Positions 16,790 through 25,656 of a stretch of DNA of 64,000 bases are shown piece by piece; the stretch's first letter is position 1; the number at the start of each line of letters is the position of its first letter. The stretch is from Ereboglobus luteus. Lineage in GTDB: Bacteria > Verrucomicrobiota > Verrucomicrobiia > Opitutales > Opitutaceae. The position numbers were made by a program, and so were the translations under genes. Under the pieces are notes generated by a model. That model worked only from the letters and a program-made list of their open reading frames with translations. It was not told where the DNA came from and did no database searches. The DNA lies in NCBI RefSeq assembly GCF_003096195.1, contig NZ_CP023004.1:4010501-4074500 (forward strand), read 5' to 3'.

Positions 16790-18224
16790 TTTCCTCTACG
16801 TAACTGATGGGCGTGACTACGAACTCACGCTGCTCTCTGCTCAATCCGTGCGTCGCCATGTCCCTGACGCACGGTTCCATCTCATCATAGCTGGCAACTC
16901 GAATGTTCCAGTTGAGTCGTTCCCATGGAAATCAACACATGCCGTATCCATTGATGACCTAAGAAAGCATGTGCATTATCAAGTTGAAGGACAGGGGCCG
17001 GAGTTCCACTGGGGATGGGGCGCGGCCGCCCGCTGGTTTGTTCAACACATGAGACATATCAGGCAGTGTGTTTATCTTGATAGTGATATTCTCTGTCTAC
17101 GCCCGCCGATGCTCACACCGGTTGATACCATCGCGGCGGTTCCGGCCCAGCAGTTCCGCAAGGAACGAAGGTCCGAGACGGCTGACTTTGCCGGAAAGAT
17201 ATTCGATGCCAAGAAACCTCTCTTTGAGACCGGCATGCTTGTAATAAATGCAGAGTGGATGCGCAAGGTGAATTTTCTTTCGCGCATTTTTGATGGTGCA
17301 GTGGAAACACAAAAGATGCTTGGCAAACGATTTTATGCCGAGAATACCCTCCTCTCAAAAAATTTCGCCGGCTTGATCAAAAAACTACCATTGAAGTATA
17401 ATGTCGGAAACAATGATGTAACAACTGGAATTATCTCCGAAGATGAAACGGTATTTTATCACTTTCATCATGAAGCTTCTGGAGTATACAACAAGATAAT
17501 CCAAATGCGCGTCTATTCCGAACGAAATGGACGCATGAATATCGCTTATCTGGTTGATAATTCTATGGATCAAATTTCTCGCATGTGGATGTCAATGCGT
17601 TCGATAAGACAGTTCAACAAAGCGGTGAGGTTTTATGTTGTTTCGAGCATACCCCTAAAAGGTGATTTTATAAACCTTGTAGTCAATCCTCCTAGTGATG
17701 GGTTTGCCATTTATGGCAACCGACCGAACACACGTTTTAGCGATGCAACGATGTTTCGTTTTTATCTCACGCGCCTGCCTGTTGAACGGCTCATCTACAT
17801 TGACACAGACACGATCTGCCATGGCAGTCTTGAGCCTTTGTGGAAGATGACGAAACGAAAAGGTATTGGGATGCTTCGCTACGCTATTTCCGATTCAGAG
17901 ACGAATGCCTCATTAAAACGCAAGTTTTATGGTGATATATACCATAACGCTGGTGTCTTGGCCCTTAACCTGCCTTCGCTTCTCGCGGAAAATTTTGAAC
18001 ACGAATCGCTCAAGTGGATCGCGTCAGATGATATGCCCACGGAGGTATTCTTTGCCGATGAGACGGTTTTGAACCTCCGGTGGTCGCATTTGATTTATCC
18101 AATTCCTGAGGAGTTCAACATAAAATTTCCGCTTACTTATAAGGGAACGCAAACCATTAAACATTTCTACGGCAGTCAAAAAGACGCTCAGATTCGGGAT
18201 TTCTCAGCACTCATGACACCATGA
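16767..18224 (+). CDS. Tandem GT8-family glycosyltransferase
   Basis: Start ATG 16767 overlaps the fibre 3 gene by 23 bp; a longer frame from 16686 would overlap by 104 bp. The product is 485 residues with two GT8-like halves. The first has FLYVTDGRDYELTLLSAQSV and a D-x-D in YLDSDILC (residues 105-107). The second has IAYLVDNSM and D-x-D in YIDTDTICHGSLEPLW (346-348), plus YHNAGVLALNL. These D-x-D motifs bind the metal and nucleotide sugar. Soluble, no membrane span. Overlap with a fibre gene suggests it glycosylates the fibre or modifies the host surface. Such a tandem is unusual in tail operons. Confidence 0.7.
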   Translation: MVADHLRDFLYVTDGRDYELTLLSAQSVRRHVPDARFHLIIAGNSNVPVESFPWKSTHAVSIDDLRKHVHYQVEGQGPEFHWGWGAAARWFVQHMRHIRQCVYLDSDILCLRPPMLTPVDTIAAVPAQQFRKERRSETADFAGKIFDAKKPLFETGMLVINAEWMRKVNFLSRIFDGAVETQKMLGKRFYAENTLLSKNFAGLIKKLPLKYNVGNNDVTTGIISEDETVFYHFHHEASGVYNKIIQMRVYSERNGRMNIAYLVDNSMDQISRMWMSMRSIRQFNKAVRFYVVSSIPLKGDFINLVVNPPSDGFAIYGNRPNTRFSDATMFRFYLTRLPVERLIYIDTDTICHGSLEPLWKMTKRKGIGMLRYAISDSETNASLKRKFYGDIYHNAGVLALNLPSLLAENFEHESLKWIASDDMPTEVFFADETVLNLRWSHLIYPIPEEFNIKFPLTYKGTQTIKHFYGSQKDAQIRDFSALMTP

Positions 18225-18383
18225 CGCTCAATTATTCTCGCCGTTCCTCTCAGTTATCCGCCACACCTGAAGAATATTTATTCAGTGGCGTGCAATTCCA
18301 GTCAATTCATCGCGAGAAACCCATCCATGAGTCCAAAAAGATGATTTCCGCGTAGCGCGACCTCATGCCGCGCAAAACTCAAT

Positions 18384-18742
18384 TCAATGCATTCCAATGC
18401 GCAGCATCGACACTCGCTGCACATACATCTCGGCGAGTGCGAGCATCAGCGCCTTCTCGCTTCGCTGGTAACGGCCAAACACCTCCGTGCCTCCCCTCGC
18501 GGTTCTGCGCCCCCCTCAACTCCAACGTTCCGAACTCGAGGGTGAGCTTGCGTGCGTAATACCCGCTGCGGTAACCGAGCCTGCCGTTCGTGCGCGCACA
18601 GCATCTCCTTCATTTCTGGCTCGAGCACTTCCTGCACTATCACTTGCAATAGCATGCGCATCGGATCGTCGTCTAGCAACAATGTCATCATTTGCTCGAG
18701 CATCTGTGTTTGTCCTGTCATCTCCTTGTTTGGATGGGTCAT
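18384..18742 (-). pseudogene. Decayed IS256-family transposase, N-terminal fragment
   Basis: Reading on the minus strand from ATG 18742 gives MTHPNKEMTGQ and then LLQVIVQEVLEPEMKEML, which matches the IS256/MutE-type transposase N-terminus. The frame then shifts: LGYRSGYYARKLTLEFGTLELR is in a second frame and FGRYQRSEKALMLALAEMYVQ in a third, ending at a stop about 18384. Two frameshifts and the loss of all the catalytic DDE part make it a pseudogene. Terminal inverted repeats were not found. The neighbouring stretches 18225-18383 and 18743-18995 contain nothing else I can support. Confidence 0.75.
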
Positions 18743-18995
18743 GTTTTTTCCTTTCATTGTGGTTTTCGGCTTTTCACCCAACCACTTACCATGATCCGTC
18801 TTTTTGCTAGATTTTTTACATGCTATCGTAAAAAACTCGCCCAGAATAATTCCCATGCACGACCGTTGACCGCGACGAGGCGCAAACAACGCGATTCGGC
18901 ACCTGCCGTTTTCGCAATCATTGACCGTGCTGCGGGATCAAGTGTGTTACCGCCAGTTTCACGTTCCATTTTATCAAATGCTTTTCCGAGTGAAC

Positions 18996-21833
18996 TCATA
19001 TACCGATGCCTTTCCGTATTGTTGGTTGTTGTGTTTCTGGCTCATAAAATGACGCGGCTTGCGCGTGGCCCATGCGCGATTCTTGGGCGAGGCGCAGTGT
19101 CTCGTAGTGTTGCGCCATGATCCGCTGGTGTTCCTCGGTGAGGTTCGCCTGCAAGGCGGCCTGCGCGGTTTCGCCGATTGCCAGCGACACGGCGGACGTT
19201 CGCTCGCCTTCCTGCGCGATACGGGTTCGCAGAGCCGCCAGGTCGTCCGTGAAAACCAGCGCTTGTTTGCGGGCGCGCGAGATGCCGACATACCATTGGT
19301 TTTTGTTGGCGACCAAGCGTTCGCCCGCATAGTGCAGCAACACCGTATCGACGGTCTTGCCTTGCGAGGCATACGAGGTGACGGCGTAGCCGGGCACGAA
19401 CATCCGCTGTTCCGGCGAGAGTGTTTTTATCGTTCCCGCGTCGTCTCGAACACGGATGCTTTTGTCTTTTAACACACGACATATCGTGACCAGTTCGCCG
19501 TTCCTGATCGCCTTTCCTTCGATTGAGTCCCCATTAAATTTCATCTGCAACCGATCCCCGCGCGCCAACTCCTGCTCACGCTCTTTCACGACCGCAAATC
19601 TGTCCGCGTGGCGATAGCTCATGAGCGTGGTTCGTCCGCCTTTTTTCAATATTACGCCGCGTCCGTCGGCGCCGGCGACCTCGCAACAATCGCCGCGTTG
19701 AAAGCGTCCGTAGTTGCGCAGAAAATACACCCTGTCGCCGGATGCGTAAAACCGGGCGTCGCGTTTTTGCGCGTCCGTCAAATCGATCGGTTGCCACGTG
19801 GCGACGCGCACACCGTTTTTCAAAATGCCCGCATTTTTCAGTTCGTCACGAATCGCCGTGTTGAGCGCGCGCACGCCCTCCCAGGTTTGCGAAACCGCGA
19901 GCACGCTTTCATTGCGTTTCACGGATTCGCAGTAACGCGTGGCAATTTCCTTCGGGATGTCACCGGTGTCGTGTTCACGCACCCAGCCGAGGCGTTCCAA
20001 TTTGTCCAACGACTTCGTGAGATCGCCATCGGCGGCCGCTTTGACGGCGGCGCGGTATTGGCGCACGGCGCGCTTGCCCGCTGCGTCCGGCATGGCGTCG
20101 GGATTCTGGCGGCGGATGGTGTTCAATTGAATTGGACGCAGTCCGGTTTGCGTTTCAAGGATGCGCAGCGCGTCCGACGCGGCGACCGCACCTTGCTGGC
20201 GCGTGTCACCGGAGAGGATGACGCGCCCGTGGCATTCGCGCGCGGCCTCGATGATGCGCAGCATGTCCTGACCACCGATTTGCCCGGCCTCGTCAACGAT
20301 GAGCACCGTGCCGCGCGCGAGCGGCACGAGGTTTGTCATGGCGAGCAGGCGCGCAACGGTGTCGGCATCAAGCCCGTCGCGCCTCAGGTCGGCGGCTTGC
20401 TGATGTTGCGGCGCATACACACTCACAGGATGCCCCGCTGTCTCCAAACCGCGCACGACCTCGCGCAGCGTGTAACTTTTGCCCGTGCCCGCGCCGCCTT
20501 GAAACAGCGTGATAAAATCGCAACTGCGCAGGATGCGGTTCACAGCGGAGCGCTGATCGGCCTTGAGTTCGCGGGATGGAGCGAAGCCGGTGCCGGTGTT
20601 AAAAGGGCCGTGCGCATCGCGACCGTCGCGCGCGGCCCAAATGAGGTTCCATTCCGCATTGAGCGTGTCGCGGCAGGTCAGTTTGCGGGTGCCTTCTTCA
20701 CGGATGAAGTCCGCCTTAGCGACAGCGGTTTTTAACTCGCTCAATGCGAAATTGTCGCCGCGTCCGCGCACGAGCGCGGCGGCCATCAACTCATGATCGG
20801 TGGCGACCGCGCGGCGTTCGAAAACATGTTTCTCCGCCCATGCGAGAAAACCGGACAAGTCCGGTTTTTCCTGAACGGACGGCGTTGCCGGCTGCGACAA
20901 CTTTTCTGGCGCGATGGACGCGAGCGCGGCGCGTTCCGAGTTGGTCATTTCGGCGGCCCAACGCGGGCGCAGTTCATCGGTCGAAAGGTTTTTGATTTTC
21001 CGACGCCGGATATCATGAGCGATTTGCTTGCGGAGGTTTTTCTCGTTGCCGCGCAGCCCCTCGTTTTCGATGCGCTTTTTCGTTTCCGCGTCGATTTGTT
21101 GATGCCGTTTGGAAAAGCGGTCGATCAGCGATTTCGGGATGTTGGCGATTTCAAAGTCGCGGGCGTTGTTGGCGAGCGTGTAACCGAGCGCGCGGAGGCC
21201 CTTTGACAACTCGTGATAATACACATTTTCCGCAAACTTTTGCGCGCGATACATGCCCGTCGCATGAAGCGCCTTCCACTTGTCTTCCTCCCAATCATAC
21301 GTCGCATTCAGGAAAATGCAGTGCGTGTGTAAATGGGGGTCGAGCTCGCGGCTGGTGTCATGGCGGAAGAGCGCGGACAGGCAGTTGCCTGTCACGCGCT
21401 CGGAGCCCGCGCCGCCCTTGCGCACGCGAGCCTCTGCGAACTTTTCCAGTTCGTCCGTCATCATGCGCACGGCGTCATCATGAATTTTCAAAATCCGGTC
21501 ATCCTGATACAACGCGACAATGGAAACCGACTTCGGCGGGCTGATCGTGAAGTCATAAAATACGCGCCGGTTCGACAGCGTGCGGCCATCCTCGCAGCGC
21601 GTCGTGTTGCGGCGCATCGTGAGCCAGCGCCCGGTTTCGGGATGATGCCCCTCGCAAAGCGCGAGAAACTTTTCCTCCGTCACACTGCCTTCGAGTCCGA
21701 GCATGGCGGCACCCGTGCCTCGCCATTCGCCGGCGATCACATGACCGTCCATGTAGTAGTCGCCAACAGCCAGGTGCTCGCGAAAATAACTCTTCGCGTT
21801 TTGAAGATTCAACTGTGGTTTGGGTGTGAGCAT
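18996..21833 (-). CDS. MobF-family relaxase-helicase (TrwC/TraI-like)
   Basis: A 945-residue protein. N-terminal relaxase: AKSYF and DYYMDG (Tyr 16, 26 and 27; candidates for the strand-cleaving Tyr), EWRGTGA, SPPKSVS, and the three-His metal motif in RHDTSRELDPHLHTH (His 158, 167, 169, 171). The C-terminal half is a superfamily 1 helicase: Walker A GGAGTGKS at 446-453, VLIVDEAGQIG, LSGDTRQQGA and, near the end, YASQGKTVDTV and YVGISRARKQ. It nicks oriT and unwinds DNA for conjugation. There are no type IV secretion or coupling genes in the window, so the element would be mobilizable at most from what is seen. The relaxase gene is transcribed away from a long gene-free region. Confidence 0.85.
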   Translation of the reverse strand: MLTPKPQLNLQNAKSYFREHLAVGDYYMDGHVIAGEWRGTGAAMLGLEGSVTEEKFLALCEGHHPETGRWLTMRRNTTRCEDGRTLSNRRVFYDFTISPPKSVSIVALYQDDRILKIHDDAVRMMTDELEKFAEARVRKGGAGSERVTGNCLSALFRHDTSRELDPHLHTHCIFLNATYDWEEDKWKALHATGMYRAQKFAENVYYHELSKGLRALGYTLANNARDFEIANIPKSLIDRFSKRHQQIDAETKKRIENEGLRGNEKNLRKQIAHDIRRRKIKNLSTDELRPRWAAEMTNSERAALASIAPEKLSQPATPSVQEKPDLSGFLAWAEKHVFERRAVATDHELMAAALVRGRGDNFALSELKTAVAKADFIREEGTRKLTCRDTLNAEWNLIWAARDGRDAHGPFNTGTGFAPSRELKADQRSAVNRILRSCDFITLFQGGAGTGKSYTLREVVRGLETAGHPVSVYAPQHQQAADLRRDGLDADTVARLLAMTNLVPLARGTVLIVDEAGQIGGQDMLRIIEAARECHGRVILSGDTRQQGAVAASDALRILETQTGLRPIQLNTIRRQNPDAMPDAAGKRAVRQYRAAVKAAADGDLTKSLDKLERLGWVREHDTGDIPKEIATRYCESVKRNESVLAVSQTWEGVRALNTAIRDELKNAGILKNGVRVATWQPIDLTDAQKRDARFYASGDRVYFLRNYGRFQRGDCCEVAGADGRGVILKKGGRTTLMSYRHADRFAVVKEREQELARGDRLQMKFNGDSIEGKAIRNGELVTICRVLKDKSIRVRDDAGTIKTLSPEQRMFVPGYAVTSYASQGKTVDTVLLHYAGERLVANKNQWYVGISRARKQALVFTDDLAALRTRIAQEGERTSAVSLAIGETAQAALQANLTEEHQRIMAQHYETLRLAQESRMGHAQAASFYEPETQQPTIRKGIGI

Positions 21834-23197
21834 GTTTTTTCAACGCGCGACGTTGCGCGGGAAAACCCACCCTCATCCGAACGTGCCAGGGAAACGCAGT
21901 CGCGTTTGAAACCGCAGGACGCATTTCCCCTTGCCAAGGTTGGCAACGTTTTTTGAGGGCCGCTTCTCCACATAAGGGCGCGAATGTAAACCCACCTACG
22001 GAGTGCGCCGCCGAATGCCCGGTTTTTGGATACGCGGAAAAACGACGCGCACGCCGACGCGGTGGATTGATTCGACTGGCACGGATTCGCGGCGCAATGC
22101 CTCGTCCCTCGTTTTGCGGCGCGTCACCGTGCCCATGCGAATTGATACTTGAATGTGGACGGAGGTGGGAGCGAAGACACGGGCGCGCTCCTCGCTCGCG
22201 CTACGCCTCCGCCCCTTCGCGGACGCCCGTTCTTCGTGTCCTATTTGCTCAGGGTTCCGGCTCCGCTTCCGCTGCGGGCGTCCCGTGACTTCGCGCCCCG
22301 GTCTCTGGCAAAAAACGCATCCGCGAAAATGCGGACATTTGAATCAGTGAGCGTGCGAAAGTTTCGCGATGGGACAGCGCGGAGGATACCGCAGGATCGC
22401 GGATTTTACGCGATGAAAACTGGATGAAAATTTTGGTCGGCGGACATGCGGCTTGTGATTTTTCGACTATCCGCGATGGAAAAAACTTGGAGAACGAAAA
22501 CCGGACACAGGGTTCATCGTGATGTACGCGCGACGGTTGTTTATCCGAGTCCGAGATGCAGTGCCGACGAATGCGCGAAGGCGCGCTGCACCCTTCGTCC
22601 CTCGGATTTGCAGCGCGCCCTCGCGCCGTGGCGGAACGACGGCGGCACCGATCGCAGACTTGGGCGCGTTCGGAGCTTTTCGGCGGGCCGTCGTGCGGGC
22701 GCGGACAATGCGTTGCAAACCCGCTCCCGCCTGACGTCACCGCCCGCTCCGAACGTCCCAAGATTCCGATTCGGGCCGCATGTGAACACCTGTTTTTGAG
22801 GACGAAAAATCGAAGGTTCGAAACCAACTGGTTGATTCAATTTATCCGGTTTTCCAAGGGCGCGATTACCTCGCTTCGCAACGTGACAGATTGCGATTCA
22901 ACAGATCGGAAAAGCGTCCCAAAGATGCTCAAAATGAGCGGACAATTTTCGCGCGCACGTTGGCGAAAACAAATCGGACACCTTCGCCGTTAAACAATGA
23001 CCCTTTCCTTCGTTTCGCCCTATTTTGCCACATTGATCAATGTCGTTCTCGCCAGCGCAAGGCGCCGGCTCCGCTCCACACCGGACGCCTACGGCGTCCT
23101 TTGACTCAAGGTGCCTTGGCGACGGTGCAAATCGGGGTGACACCGAACGATCAGGCACGTTGCCGGATGCGGACGCTGCCGCGATTGCGAACTTCAC
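21834..23197. other. Gene-free GC-rich region upstream of relaxase; candidate oriT
   Basis: About 1.36 kb without a supported gene; open frames here have no recognisable product and overlap on several frames. Near the relaxase start are inverted repeats: CAACG/CGTTG with a GCGCGA-type centre (about 21841-21855) and TTGCCAA GG TTGGCAA (21931-21946) followed by six T. Inverted repeats upstream of a MobF gene are where oriT usually lies. A further partial inverted repeat surrounds 22172-22240. No nic consensus could be identified by eye. Confidence 0.35.
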
Positions 23198-23557
23198 ATG
23201 GAAAATACAATCATCGCGGACAAACCGCTCACTGCAAAGCAAGCCAAAGACGCCGAACGCGCCGAGGCCGTCGAGTCCTTGAAAAAATCGCTCAAACGCG
23301 GGGCTACCGTTTACACCATCTTGCGCCACGTGAGCGCTTCGGGCATGAGCCGATGTCTGGACATTTATACAATCAAGCACGATCAACCGCTCCGGCTCAC
23401 ATGGAGCGCTGCCAAAGTGCTCGATGCCACTTACGATTGCAGAAGGGAAGCCCTCCGAATAAATGGATGTGGCATGGACATGGGATTTGCCGTTACTTCG
23501 AACCTCTCGCGTAAACTCTTCGGCGACACCTACGCCCTTCAGCACCGCTGGCTTTGA
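23198..23557 (+). CDS. Conserved phage/plasmid small protein
   Basis: A 119-residue protein. The helical start is charged; the core TVYTILRHVSASGMSRCLDIYTI and the ending GCGMDMGFAVTSNLSRKLFG match a small protein common in phages and plasmids of many phyla, recognised by SGMSR and CGMDMGF. Its biochemical role is unknown. Its presence beside a relaxase and another phage/plasmid-type gene (26919) supports a mobile origin for this region. From 23558 to 23822 there is an AT-rich spacer with no gene. Confidence 0.6.
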   Translation: MENTIIADKPLTAKQAKDAERAEAVESLKKSLKRGATVYTILRHVSASGMSRCLDIYTIKHDQPLRLTWSAAKVLDATYDCRREALRINGCGMDMGFAVTSNLSRKLFGDTYALQHRWL

Positions 23558-23822
23558 ATGTGGACTGTCGCACAGGGGCACAAGTTGCCCCTATTTTTTC
23601 CAACAGGCAAAATCCCGACATCTTGTATCGGGAAATACTGCCAATACTTTACCTACTACAAAAATAATATTTCGCATTCTTACGCAGAAGAGCGAAAAAT
23701 AGTTCCACAAACCTGTCCAAAGTAATATAAGCAATCTGGTTTTCATCTGATTTTTTATACTTGTAATTAAAATCCAAGATCATAGACTTACTGATAATCA
23801 GCTATTAAATCAATAAAACGAC

Positions 23823-25121
23823 ATGGGGGGAACAAAACGTTACTTTGAAAAACTTCAAGCAGAGCGTAGGGGCGGCGTTTCAGATAAATATGTATGTGCG
23901 GGTTGTTTCGACGACTACGCTATTGAAGACTACATCACGACCAATGCATCAGTTTGCGAATGCTCTTATTGCGGTCGTGTTTCCGATGAGAAAATAGCGG
24001 CTGATGCGAATGAAGTTTTTTCTTTTATAGCAAAAGGCATAAACCGCGAATATGAAGATCCTGCAAATGAAGTGCCTTATGATTCAAGCGAAGGCGGTTA
24101 TTTGGTAGCGCCAACAGATGGATGGGATTTAATTTGTGATCTTGGAATTGTAAAAGACGGACGAGGTTTCAATGATCTGTTCAATGATCTATGCAAGGAA
24201 TTTGGAGATAATGCTTATGTTCACCATGACCCTCTGGGCAGCACCGAAAGCGAATCGCTTCGGTTTTCTTGGAGACAATTTTGCAACATGGTTAAGCATG
24301 AAAAACGGTTTGTTTTTTATCGCTCAAATGATGATGAACACAAAGGCGATGACTCAAATTACTACGCTGATGACGAGCCTCCAGTTCATGCGATTCTCGA
24401 CGGCCTGGCACACTTAGTAACGAGCCATGATCTTATCACAAAAAAAGAATCAGGACATACTTTTGTTCGCGCTCGACAGCATCCGGGAAAAGTCACTTTT
24501 ACAGAGGCTTGCCAGCTTGGTGCTCCACCTGCAGCGTGCGCTAAGCAAAGTCGGATGAGTCCTGCTGGGATACCAATGTTTTATGCTGCCGAAAATGAAA
24601 TGACGGCGTTCATTGAAACTTACGACGCTTCCGACATAGAGAATGATGCAATGACATTCGGGTTCTTTGCGGCCAAAAGACCTTTAGTATTTATCAATTT
24701 AGAAAACATACCCCCTGCGCCAAGCCTGTTTGATGAGGGACAACATCATTTAATGCACCAATTGCGATTTTTGAATGAATTCTCTCGGGATATTTCCAAG
24801 CCAGTTACCCGAACTGGTGAAGCGCACCACTATAAATATGTACCTACGCAAATCATAGCGGAGTATTTTCGTTGGATATTCCGCACAGCAGACGGTTCCC
24901 GAGTCGATGGGATTCAATTCAAAAGCAGTCGCCCATATGCGGGAACTTGTTACTGTATTTTTGCCGATGAGTATAACTGTGTCGATAAAGACTGGGAAAC
25001 AAAAGTGAAACGCACAGATGTTTGGCGAATCAAGCCCATGCTGGAGCTCAAAAGCTCAAGGAAAGAAGACCCGTCAAAATTAAAAACTGAGCCCACTTTT
25101 AGACTGTTGTATTCAGAATAA
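23823..25121 (+). CDS. HEPN-RES protein (RES-domain NAD-targeting toxin candidate)
   Basis: A 432-residue protein. Residues 25-50 form a zinc-ribbon-like cluster (CAGC, then C-E-C-SYC). Residues about 55-190 are helical and fit the HEPN/RES N-terminal domain; there is an R151 to H159 pairing region in RQFCNMVKHE. Residues 213-400 are the RES domain: FVRARQHPGK, then SRMSPAGIPMFYAAENEMTAFIE, the strongest signature, and FLNEFSRDISKPV. RES enzymes are known to break down NAD+ (ParT/Res toxins) and HEPN-RES forms are suspected anti-phage proteins. It is AT-richer than neighbours, with a long AT-rich 5' spacer and no antitoxin gene of Xre type beside it. Role in defence is inferred. Confidence 0.7.
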   Translation: MGGTKRYFEKLQAERRGGVSDKYVCAGCFDDYAIEDYITTNASVCECSYCGRVSDEKIAADANEVFSFIAKGINREYEDPANEVPYDSSEGGYLVAPTDGWDLICDLGIVKDGRGFNDLFNDLCKEFGDNAYVHHDPLGSTESESLRFSWRQFCNMVKHEKRFVFYRSNDDEHKGDDSNYYADDEPPVHAILDGLAHLVTSHDLITKKESGHTFVRARQHPGKVTFTEACQLGAPPAACAKQSRMSPAGIPMFYAAENEMTAFIETYDASDIENDAMTFGFFAAKRPLVFINLENIPPAPSLFDEGQHHLMHQLRFLNEFSRDISKPVTRTGEAHHYKYVPTQIIAEYFRWIFRTADGSRVDGIQFKSSRPYAGTCYCIFADEYNCVDKDWETKVKRTDVWRIKPMLELKSSRKEDPSKLKTEPTFRLLYSE

Positions 25122-25656
25122 TTTTTAGCTCTAGCATATTGGCAGTTACTACCCGCTACAGCGCATGAATAAAAGAGACCCGCCGCTACAGGGTTTCCAT
25201 CGTATCACATCGTCAAGGTCTTCTCGGTTCGTTTCTCGCCTGCGCTGCTATGAAGGCCAGTTGGTCAAGAGGGAAATAAGTTTTTTTGGAAAATATGGTA
25301 TAGTTTGAGTATTGAGGCGGTTGTTTTGCTTTCTTTGGTTTTGTTGCCCCGCCGGGGGTGCGGGGGCGGCGAGCGCCCCGCTTGTTTGCGGCATGATTTT
25401 TGCAAAGTGCCTTGCGTCCGAAACCGGTGGGAATGGTCCAACCGGTCAAGCTGCTATCCGCGCGTGGCGAGTGCTAGCGCAACCTACTTTGTTCGAGGCG
25501 TTGGGCCAAATGGGGACGCAAGCGAGAGGCACTATCTCCAAAGATCGGGGGATTCCCAAGCGCAGGCACGTGCGCGCTTCACTTGCGAAAATCTGCCGTG
25601 TGTGGCGGCGGGCAAAATGTTAAAGAACAGGGGGACAGGCGCGGGACATCGCGCCA
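25122..25656. other. Intergenic region between HEPN-RES gene and IS110
   Basis: No gene supported. It changes from AT-rich to GC-rich at about 25310, which may mark the 3' border of the IS110 insertion. A short duplicated motif, CCCGCTACAG and CCGCTACAGGG, lies at about 25155-25190. No terminal inverted repeat can be seen, as expected for IS110 elements. Confidence 0.4.

Noticed and set aside
22805-22845. tRNA-like T-loop sequence (GGTTCGAAACC)
   Set aside because: No cloverleaf can be built around it.
21953-23010. Several overlapping open frames of 60-190 residues
   Set aside because: Arginine/alanine-rich, frame-overlapping and without recognisable motifs; treated as non-coding.
25305-25623. 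Open frames of about 100-120 residues near the IS110 end
   Set aside because: Two overlapping frames without homology patterns, most likely chance within the insertion sequence end.
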